Of a stretch of 26,255 nt of DNA, positions 20,945-26,255 are shown piece after piece. The stretch is taken from contig CALCGR010000131.1 in NCBI GenBank assembly GCA_937901025.1, forward strand, positions 1 to 26,255, written 5' to 3'. Every line of letters begins with the position of its first letter. Positions within the stretch are counted from its first letter, which is position 1. The notes beneath the pieces were generated by a model. That model was not told the DNA's origin and did not search any database. It saw only the letters and a program-made list of their open reading frames with translations. Position numbers and translations under genes: made by a program. The DNA comes from an uncultured Bacteroidales bacterium (GTDB taxonomy: Bacteria > Bacteroidota > Bacteroidia > Bacteroidales > Paludibacteraceae).

Positions 20945-22342
20945 TTATCTTTTTTTCAATAACACTACATTCTCAACGTGCTGCGTGTGCGGAAACATAT
21001 CCACCGGTTGCACCGCCACTACCTCGTACGCCCCATCGAGCAAATTCAAATCCCTTGCCTGCGTAGCAGGGTTGCAACTGACATATACAATCCGCTCCGG
21101 CGCAGCAAACAAAATCGTGTTAATCACATCCTCGTGCATCCCTGCCCGCGGGGGATCGGTGATGATCACATCGGGTTTGCCGTACTGATTCACGAAGTCT
21201 TGCGTCAGGATATCCTTCATATCCCCGGCAAAGAAAAGCGTGTTATCAAGGCCATTGAACGCGGCATTGAGTTTAGCGTCCTCAATGGCCTCCGGCACAT
21301 ACTCGATACCCATCACTTGGCGGGCGTTTTTGGCTACGAAGTTCGCTATCGTTCCCGTTCCGGTATATAGGTCGTAAACGACCTCTTTGCCCGTTAGGGA
21401 AGCGAAGGAACGCACCACTTTATATAGTTCGTACGCCTGCTCGGTATTCGTTTGGTAAAAGGATTTGGGTCCAACTTTAAACCGCAATCCTTCCATGCAT
21501 TCGATGATGGCTTCCTCCCCATAAAAAACGTGGACGTCGAGGTCGCCGATGGTATCGTTGAATTTCTCGTTGATGACGTATTGTAAACTGATGATTTGTG
21601 CGAATTCATCGTGCAAATATTGGAGCAACCCTTCCCCGTCTTGGGTCAGCGGTTCCCCGAAGACGACCACCACCATATACTCGCCTTTGTCGTTATTGCG
21701 AATCATCAGGTTACGCAGTTGGCCGGTGTGGGTGTGTTCGTTATAAAACGTAAGGCCGTGGTCGATAGCAAACCGATAGACGCCGTTGCGGATGGCATCG
21801 TTGAGCGGGTCCATGAGGTGACATTCGTCCACTTGCATCACCTTGTCGAAGCAGGAGGGCATATGGAACCCTAATCCCGGCACGAAAGGTACGCCCGCCT
21901 TCATCTGCTCGGTGGTGAGCCACTGATGGTCGGCGAAGGTGAACTCCAGTTTATTGCGGTAGTGGTAGACCTTTTGACTTCCTAAGATAGGCTGTATCGG
22001 CGGCAGTTCAACCTTCCCGATGCGGGTGAGGTTATCCGCCACTTGTTGCTGCTTATATTTGAGTTGCTCCTCGTAAGGAAGGATTTGCCATTTACATCCG
22101 CCGCAGGTGCCATAGTGTTTGCAAACGGGTTGACAGCGTTTGTCGGAAAGCGACTTGTATTGAATCACGCGGGCCTCCATAAACGAGTGCTTTTTCTTGG
22201 TCACTTGGAGGTCCACCACGTCGCCCGGAACGCAATAGGGCACAAACACCACGAGGTCATCGATACGGGTAATGGCTTTCCCTTCCGCGGCGATGCCCGT
22301 GATGAGGATGTCTTGATAAATGGGTAAGTTTCGTCTGCTCAT
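20945..22342 (-). CDS. rlmD: 23S rRNA (uracil-5-)-methyltransferase, RlmD/RumA type
   Basis: A 465-residue SAM-dependent RNA methyltransferase. It has a TRAM domain at residues 1-62 and an iron-sulfur cluster motif C-x5-C-x2-C (Cys74, 80, 83, in VCKHYGTCGGCKW), with a fourth Cys near residue 161. The SAM-binding segment is VVYDLYTGTGTIANF and the catalytic cysteine lies in VYVSCNPATQARDL. It methylates U in 23S rRNA (U1939 in E. coli); in Bacteroidota, which often have a single member, the exact site is uncertain. Start ATG 22342 follows a consensus promoter by about 25 bp. It is divergent from cdd and followed at 1 bp by the protease gene. Confidence 0.94.
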   Translation of the reverse strand: MSRRNLPIYQDILITGIAAEGKAITRIDDLVVFVPYCVPGDVVDLQVTKKKHSFMEARVIQYKSLSDKRCQPVCKHYGTCGGCKWQILPYEEQLKYKQQQVADNLTRIGKVELPPIQPILGSQKVYHYRNKLEFTFADHQWLTTEQMKAGVPFVPGLGFHMPSCFDKVMQVDECHLMDPLNDAIRNGVYRFAIDHGLTFYNEHTHTGQLRNLMIRNNDKGEYMVVVVFGEPLTQDGEGLLQYLHDEFAQIISLQYVINEKFNDTIGDLDVHVFYGEEAIIECMEGLRFKVGPKSFYQTNTEQAYELYKVVRSFASLTGKEVVYDLYTGTGTIANFVAKNARQVMGIEYVPEAIEDAKLNAAFNGLDNTLFFAGDMKDILTQDFVNQYGKPDVIITDPPRAGMHEDVINTILFAAPERIVYVSCNPATQARDLNLLDGAYEVVAVQPVDMFPHTQHVENVVLLKKR

Positions 22343-22367
22343 ACCACAAAAATTTCATAATTGACTG

Positions 22368-22399
22368 CAAAAATACAAAAAAATTTGGATATATGCAAA
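22368..22399 (-). promoter_or_regulatory. Bacteroidota promoter for rlmD
   Basis: On the minus strand TTTG (22396-22399), 20 nt, TATTTTTG (22368-22375). Its upstream half overlaps the cdd promoter by 16 bp. Confidence 0.75.
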
Positions 22400-22415
22400 A
22401 AAAATTGTATTTTTG
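22384..22415 (+). promoter_or_regulatory. Bacteroidota promoter for cdd-lpt-ribBA
   Basis: TTTG (22384-22387), 20 nt, TATTTTTG (22408-22415), with the cdd ATG 53 bp downstream. The two divergent promoters have identical -7 boxes and interlocking -33 regions. Confidence 0.75.
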
Positions 22416-22467
22416 CATGAATTTTGTAAAATAGGCATAAAACGAACCCAACTTAAATCTCTCAATA

Positions 22468-22950
22468 ATGAAAAATTTGCAAATTCAAACGAAAGCCCAA
22501 GTGCTGGATTGGAAGGAGTTAACGGATGACCAACGTCGTCTGATTGAGGTAGCCAAAGAGCAAACGAAATTCTCTTATTGTCCTTATTCGAAGTTCCATG
22601 TAGGAGCCGCTGTACTGCTGCAAAACGGGGAAATCGTAAGGGGATGTAATCAGGAGAATGCCGCTTACCCGAGCGGGCTGTGTGCGGAACGCAGTGCGCT
22701 GTTCTCTGCGGGAGCCTCCTATCCGAACCAACCGGTGTTGCGATTAGCGATAGCTTGTTATACAGATGGTCATTTCACGGCGAAGCCGCAGGCGCCTTGC
22801 GGGGCATGTAGGCAAGTGATGGTAGAGACCGAACATCGGTATAATCAGCCGATGGAGGTGCTGCTGTATGGGGATAAAGAGGTGTATGCGTTTGCGTCGG
22901 CAGCGGATCTGTTGCCCTTGGTTTTTGTGAGTGAGAACTTAGAAGGATAG
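22468..22950 (+). CDS. cdd: Cytidine deaminase
   Basis: A 160-residue zinc-dependent enzyme converting cytidine/deoxycytidine to uridine/deoxyuridine in pyrimidine salvage. The catalytic CAE motif is in YPSGLCAERSALFSA (Cys72, Glu74), and PCGACRQV (Cys111, Cys114) gives the remaining zinc ligands. FSYCPYSKFHVGAAVL is the substrate-side signature. The length is normal for the homotetrameric class. ATG 22468 follows a consensus promoter by about 50 bp. It is the first gene of a rightward trio: the permease starts 3 bp after its stop. Confidence 0.96.
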   Translation: MKNLQIQTKAQVLDWKELTDDQRRLIEVAKEQTKFSYCPYSKFHVGAAVLLQNGEIVRGCNQENAAYPSGLCAERSALFSAGASYPNQPVLRLAIACYTDGHFTAKPQAPCGACRQVMVETEHRYNQPMEVLLYGDKEVYAFASAADLLPLVFVSENLEG

Positions 22951-22953
22951 GCG

Positions 22954-24474
22954 TTGAAGATTATCAAGAAAATAGATATTTATTTGCTCAAGAACTTCCT
23001 GGTGTTGTTCTTGCTCACGTTTTTTATTTGTATTTTTATCCTGCTCATGCAGTTTGTTTGGATGCACGTGCAGGACTTGGTGGGTAAAGGGGTAGAGATT
23101 AAGGTGCTGGCGGAGTTCTTTATCTATGCCGTAGCCTCCGTAGTGCCCTTGGCCTTGCCGTTAGCGATTTTGCTGGCGTCCCTTATTTCCTTTGGTAACT
23201 TAGGTGAGAAGTTCGAGTTGACGGCGATGAAGGCAGCGGGTATCTCCCTGTTCCGTATTATGCGTCCGTTGACGATAGCCATAGCGATGATAGCGGTAGG
23301 GGCATTCTATTTCAGTAATTATGTGCTGCCGGTCTCTCAGGTCAAACTATGGACCCTCATCTTCTCGCTTAGGCAGAAGTCGCCGGAGTTAGATATCCCC
23401 GAAGGGGAGTTCTATGCGGGTATTCAAGGCTATAAGATTTATGTCCGTCACAAGAACCCGCGAACGGGGTTGCTCAAGGATATGATGATTTACGATTATT
23501 CGAAGGGTTTTAGGAATGCGACCGTGATGGTAGCGGACTCGGGTAAAATCTTCTTCTCGGAGGATAATAAGTACTTGCTGCTATGTATGTATAGCGGCGA
23601 ATCGTTTGAGAACCTGAATACGCAGCAGCAGCGGGTGACGAACTCGGAGAAGAACGTGCCCTATCGTCGTGAGATGTTCCAAGAGAAACGTATCCTCATC
23701 GATTTTGATACGGAGTTCAATCGCTATGATGAGTCGGTGCTGGAGGACCAACACGTCAGCAAGAACACCGCCCAACTCATCGAGTCTATTGACTCCGTGA
23801 GGGTCCTTGCGCAGAACCGTGGTAGGGAACAGAGTACGAACTTAGTCAACAATCACTACTTAGCGCGCGAGTCCGGTAAGACCTTGGAGCTCATGGCCCC
23901 CGAAGAAGGTATGGTGCGGGAGGATTACGATGTAGATACGATCTTTGCGCGGTTGTCTTTGAATAGGCAGCAACGCGCACTTCGTAATGCTATCGACCAA
24001 GCACAGATAAAGAAAGACCACATCGCCTATAACGCGATGGTGCTGGAGGATTATAAGTCGTATATCACCCGCCACGAGATTGAACTCTATCGTAAGTTCA
24101 CCTTGGCGTTTGCGTGTCTGATCTTCTTCTTCATTGGAGCTCCGCTGGGCGCTATCATCCGCAAGGGAGGGTTGGGGGCACCGGTGGTTATTTCCGTGGT
24201 GATGTTTATCATCTATTATATCATCGACACGGCGGGATACAAGATGGCTCGCGAGTCCTTATGGCCTTGTTGGGCGGGGATGTGGCTCAGTTCGTTTGTG
24301 CTGCTACCTATCGGTATCTTCTTGACGTATAAGGCAGCTACAGATTCGGCGTTGCTCAATCCGGAGGCGTGGATGAAAGGGTTCGAGAAAGTGAAAACGT
24401 ATATTCAAAACTTCAAGATACAATGCACACAATTGATCAAGCCATTGAGGACTTCAAACAAGGTAAGTTCGTGA
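22954..24474 (+). CDS. LptF/LptG-family permease (lipopolysaccharide export)
   Basis: A 506-residue inner-membrane protein. Three transmembrane helices lie at the N-terminus (KNFLVLFLLTFFICIFILLM, a second near residues 50-75, a third near 100-125), followed by a long periplasmic domain and three C-terminal helices beginning FTLAFACLIFFFIGAPLGAIIRKGGLG. GNLGEKFELTAMKAAGISLFRIMRPL is the coupling-helix region that contacts LptB. It would pull LPS from the inner membrane with LptB. The start is TTG at 22954 (L/M-KIIKKIDIYLLKNF); no ATG exists before the first helix. The periplasmic domain carries a roughly 60-residue charged helical extension before the last helices. Its 3' end overlaps ribBA by 52 bp. 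Confidence 0.92.
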   Translation: MKIIKKIDIYLLKNFLVLFLLTFFICIFILLMQFVWMHVQDLVGKGVEIKVLAEFFIYAVASVVPLALPLAILLASLISFGNLGEKFELTAMKAAGISLFRIMRPLTIAIAMIAVGAFYFSNYVLPVSQVKLWTLIFSLRQKSPELDIPEGEFYAGIQGYKIYVRHKNPRTGLLKDMMIYDYSKGFRNATVMVADSGKIFFSEDNKYLLLCMYSGESFENLNTQQQRVTNSEKNVPYRREMFQEKRILIDFDTEFNRYDESVLEDQHVSKNTAQLIESIDSVRVLAQNRGREQSTNLVNNHYLARESGKTLELMAPEEGMVREDYDVDTIFARLSLNRQQRALRNAIDQAQIKKDHIAYNAMVLEDYKSYITRHEIELYRKFTLAFACLIFFFIGAPLGAIIRKGGLGAPVVISVVMFIIYYIIDTAGYKMARESLWPCWAGMWLSSFVLLPIGIFLTYKAATDSALLNPEAWMKGFEKVKTYIQNFKIQCTQLIKPLRTSNKVSS

Positions 24475-25643
24475 TTGTCGTAGACGACGAGGATCGCGAA
24501 AACGAAGGGGATTTTATTATCGCAGCGGAAAAGATCACGCCCGAGAAGGTGAATTTTATGCTTAAGAACGGTCGGGGTGTCTTATGTGCTCCGCTGCCTC
24601 AGAGTCGCTGTGCGGAGTTAGGGCTTATCCATCAAGTAACCAATAACACCTCGATGCTCGGTACCCCGTTTACCGTGACCGTTGATAAACTCGAGGGTTG
24701 CACCACGGGGGTGAGTGCGGCAGACAGGGCCGCTACCATCAGGGCTCTCGCTGATCCCGCTTCTACGGCGGATACGTTTGGCCGTCCGGGACATATTAAT
24801 CCGCTCTACGCCAATCCGCGGGGGGTACTCCAACGGGCAGGACATACGGAAGCAGCGGTAGACCTGGCGCGTCTGGCGGGTCTGCGTCCGGCGGCAGCGC
24901 TGATAGAGATTATGAACCCTGACGGCACAATGGCACGCTTGCCTCAACTCGAACAGATAGCTCAACAATATGACCTCAAACTGATTTCCATCAAGGACCT
25001 CATTGCCTATCGGTTAGCGAATGATAGTCAACGACCGGGCGAAGAGGCTCCGCTCGTAGAGAAAGGGGAAACGGTGTTCTTGCCGACCGAGTATGGTCAG
25101 TTTATGTTGACACCTTTCCGCCAACTCAGTAACGGACTTGAGCATATCGTCCTTGTCAAAGGAGAGTGGAAAGAAGACGAGCCGATCCTATGTCGAGTGC
25201 ACTCGTCGTGCGTGACGGGGGATATCTTCTCCTCCAAGCGTTGCGAATGCGGTGAACAGTTGCATAAGGCAATGCAAATGATCGAGAAAGAGGGAAAGGG
25301 TATCATCGTCTATATGAACCAAGAGGGACGAGGGATAGGTCTGATGAATAAGATCCGCGCCTATAAGTTGCAAGAACAGGGGGAAGATACGGTAGAAGCC
25401 AATATCCATTTGGGTTTCAAACCCGATGAGCGTGACTATGGGGTAGGGGCGCAGATCCTGCGTATGATGGGGGCTAAGAAACTAAGGCTCATGACCAATA
25501 ACCCTGTCAAACGGGTAGGGCTCGAGAGTTACGGGATTGAGATTGTGGAGAACGTGTCGATTGAGATTACGCCCAATCCGTATAACCTCCGTTATATGCA
25601 AACCAAGAAGGAAAAGATGCACCACGACCTCAAACTGGTCTAA
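24423..25643 (+). CDS. ribBA: Bifunctional DHBP synthase/GTP cyclohydrolase II
   Basis: A 406-residue enzyme catalysing the two entry reactions of riboflavin synthesis. The N-terminal RibB half shows VDDEDRENEGDFIIAAEKIT, NGRGVLCAPL, TTGVSAADRAATIRAL and RAGHTEAAVDLARLAGL. The C-terminal RibA half (from about residue 210) shows the zinc-binding RVHSSCVTGDIFSSKRCECGEQL, MNQEGRGIGLMNKIRAYKLQ and MTNNPVKRVGLESYGIEI. I chose ATG 24423 (MHTIDQAIEDFKQGKF), where RibB homology begins; it lies inside the permease gene, overlapping it by 52 bp. This looks like the last native gene before the inserted four-helix-bundle cassette. No clear terminator separates the two. Confidence 0.96.
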   Translation: MHTIDQAIEDFKQGKFVIVVDDEDRENEGDFIIAAEKITPEKVNFMLKNGRGVLCAPLPQSRCAELGLIHQVTNNTSMLGTPFTVTVDKLEGCTTGVSAADRAATIRALADPASTADTFGRPGHINPLYANPRGVLQRAGHTEAAVDLARLAGLRPAAALIEIMNPDGTMARLPQLEQIAQQYDLKLISIKDLIAYRLANDSQRPGEEAPLVEKGETVFLPTEYGQFMLTPFRQLSNGLEHIVLVKGEWKEDEPILCRVHSSCVTGDIFSSKRCECGEQLHKAMQMIEKEGKGIIVYMNQEGRGIGLMNKIRAYKLQEQGEDTVEANIHLGFKPDERDYGVGAQILRMMGAKKLRLMTNNPVKRVGLESYGIEIVENVSIEITPNPYNLRYMQTKKEKMHHDLKLV

Positions 25644-25673
25644 TTCTCTTTCGTTTTTGCGCTTTTTCTGCGC

Positions 25674-25720
25674 CCGCTCGTCGGGCTGTTTCGTCAGCCC
25701 TTGCCGCGGGGCGCTCCCTT
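25674..25720. repeat. Left arm of the cassette inverted repeat, with internal hairpin
   Basis: Between the outer and inner shared blocks sits GGGCTG, loop TTTCGT, CAGCCC (25683-25700), a perfect 6-bp hairpin. Further small stems (CCG...CGG around 25674-25684 and GGG...CCC around 25708-25718) make the arm a chain of hairpins. Confidence 0.8.
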
Positions 25721-25726
25721 ACGAAA

Positions 25727-26098
25727 ATGGAAATATTTGGATATAGGAAATTAGTAGTCTATACTAAAGCAAAAGAAATCGTTAAAAATGTTTATCGAAT
25801 ACTGCGACAATGTCCCAAGGAGGAACAATATGCTCTATGTGATCAGTTACGACGTTCGTCTGTGTCTATAACATCAAATATAGCGGAAGGAACTTCTCGC
25901 TATTCCGTAAAAGACAAAGTACATTTCTTAGAAATTGCTTACGGCTCTTTAATGGAAGTAATGAGTCAATTGGAGATAGCAAATAATTTAAAATATATAG
26001 ATAACGAAGAATTAAAAAACATTGAGGTTTTAGTGGAAGAAGAGGCGCGTTTAATTTCCGGTTTACGTCGTAGTTATCAACCGGAAGACCCAGAATAA
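25727..26098 (+). CDS. Four-helix-bundle protein (23S rRNA intervening-sequence protein/Avd-like family)
   Basis: A 123-residue, all-helical cytoplasmic protein. The family signature is clear: FGYRKLVVYTKAKEIV in helix 1, YALCDQLRRSSVSITSNIAEGTSR between helices 1 and 2, then HFLEIAYGSLMEVMSQLEIA and a last helix with many charges. Relatives are encoded within intervening sequences of 23S rRNA genes, and a related fold (Avd) assists diversity-generating retroelements by binding nucleic acid. The function of free-standing copies is not established. The gene is AT-rich (127 G/C in 372 bases by my count) and its codon use differs visibly from ribBA and other neighbours, suggesting transfer. The ATG starts 6 bp after the left inverted repeat and the stop lies 1 bp before the right one. 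Confidence 0.9.
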   Translation: MEIFGYRKLVVYTKAKEIVKNVYRILRQCPKEEQYALCDQLRRSSVSITSNIAEGTSRYSVKDKVHFLEIAYGSLMEVMSQLEIANNLKYIDNEELKNIEVLVEEEARLISGLRRSYQPEDPE

Positions 26099-26099
26099 G

Positions 26100-26142
26100 A
26101 AGGGGAGCGCCCCGCGGCAAGGGGATATTCCCCGACGAGCGG
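26100..26142. repeat. Right arm of the cassette inverted repeat, with internal hairpin
   Basis: The right arm is the inverse of the left, but its middle is GGGG, loop ATATT, CCCC (26121-26133): again a self-paired hairpin at the same place, with a different sequence from the left arm's GGGCTG/CAGCCC. Confidence 0.8.
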
Positions 26143-26153
26143 AGACTAGTTCA

Positions 26154-26207
26154 ACTCTAAACTGAGGTACTTATAAACTACTCTAAACACTAAACTCTCA
26201 ACTCTAA
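26154..26207. repeat. Heptanucleotide repeats between the cassette and lgt
   Basis: ACTCTAA at 26154-26160, then from 26180 four units in phase: ACTCTAA, ACACTAA, ACTCTCA, ACTCTAA. The complement TTAGAGT recurs in the sulfatase gene tract at 4158-4213. Confidence 0.75.
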
Positions 26208-26209
26208 CC

Positions 26210-26233
26210 TAATAAATTATGTATAATTTATTA
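26210..26233. repeat. Perfect 11-bp inverted repeat over the lgt start codon
   Basis: TAATAAATTAT, GT, ATAATTTATTA. The ATG (26219-26221) lies at the centre. In RNA a stem of about 9 bp would hide the start codon and the region upstream; in DNA it is an AT-rich palindrome. Confidence 0.6.
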
Positions 26234-26255
26234 TCGATAGTATGGGACATTGATC
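26219..26255 (+). CDS. lgt: Partial gene, N-terminus of prolipoprotein diacylglyceryl transferase
   Basis: Only 12 codons fit before the window ends: MYNLLSIVWDID. This resembles the start of Bacteroidota Lgt proteins, which begin with a few residues, then a SxIxWxxDPE-like segment before the first transmembrane helix. Lgt would transfer diacylglycerol to lipobox cysteines such as that of the lipoprotein at 16092-17816. Identification rests on this short match and needs sequence beyond the edge. Confidence 0.5.
   Translation, partial: MYNLLSIVWDID

Larger units (their letters stand above)
25674..26142 (+). mobile_element. Putative IVS-like cassette: four-helix-bundle gene between GC-rich inverted repeats
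   Basis: A 469-bp unit with terminal inverted repeats (25674-25720 and 26100-26142) enclosing a single gene that fills the space between them. The arms share an outer 12-nt block (25674-25685 with 26131-26142) and an inner 21-nt block (25698-25718 with 26103-26123), both perfect. Arms are about 72% GC by count of the left one, while the enclosed gene is about 34%. No transposase or recombinase is present. I could not find an unambiguous target-site duplication. The layout resembles 23S rRNA intervening sequences, but this copy sits between ribBA and lgt. Confidence 0.7.

Noticed and set aside
25655..25673. Terminator for ribBA (GCGC-TTTTTCT-GCGC)
   Set aside because: Only a 4-bp stem and no T-run after it on the plus strand.
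25635..26160. Target-site duplication flanking the four-helix-bundle cassette
   Set aside because: Sequences just outside the arms (TGCGC on the left, AGACT on the right) do not match; nearby CTA-containing words are too short and A/T-rich to count.

Overview
The window reads as ordinary chromosome from a member of the Bacteroidota, most likely order Bacteroidales. The evidence is threefold. At least seven promoters of the Bacteroidota type (TTTG, 20-nt spacer, TAnnTTTG) are visible, there is no reliance on Shine-Dalgarno sites, and several families are typical of Bacteroidales: DUF4924, DUF5723, a lipoprotein paired with an outer-membrane protein, an L25/CTC protein, and secreted proteins ending in a 'YxIxG' tail. 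Genus cannot be fixed from the sequence alone. Layout from the left: the N-terminus of an unknown minus-strand gene runs off the left edge. A leftward block follows (transcription order rplY, pth, LTA-synthase-like sulfatase, hslR-like S4 protein, DUF4924, nth, secreted protein), with tRNA-Gln(TTG) and tyrS upstream, each under its own consensus promoter. Divergent from tyrS, panB and a FecCD-type permease run rightward into the 3' end of htpG, which has a sigma-54-like promoter with a perfect palindrome upstream. Next is a compact leftward seven-gene block (lipoprotein, DUF5723 outer-membrane protein, yebC, rsmG, MBL hydrolase, RluA-type pseudouridine synthase, queuosine-precursor transporter), many members overlapping by 1-37 bp. 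A RecD-like helicase is followed by a divergent SRP RNA gene (ffs), then rlmD with an S8 protease behind it. The right part runs rightward: cdd, an LptF/LptG-type permease, ribBA, a foreign-looking cassette, and the first codons of lgt. Two things stand out beyond housekeeping. (1) Between ribBA and lgt sits a 469-bp cassette: an AT-rich (about 34% GC by my count) gene for a four-helix-bundle protein of the 23S-rRNA intervening-sequence family, enclosed by GC-rich terminal inverted repeats. Each arm contains its own small hairpin at the same place but with different sequence. It looks like a free-standing, intervening-sequence-like mobile element outside rRNA. (2) The chromosome is peppered with degenerate short tandem repeats of period 6-9. 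They sit exactly at gene junctions, where they supply stop codons and even a start codon, and also inside reading frames (sulfatase, FecCD permease, RluA-type synthase, S8 protease, DUF5723 protein), where they encode low-complexity inserts or tails. One heptamer (ACTCTAA / TTAGAGT) occurs both within the sulfatase gene and in the spacer before lgt, which suggests a dispersed, expanding repeat family.
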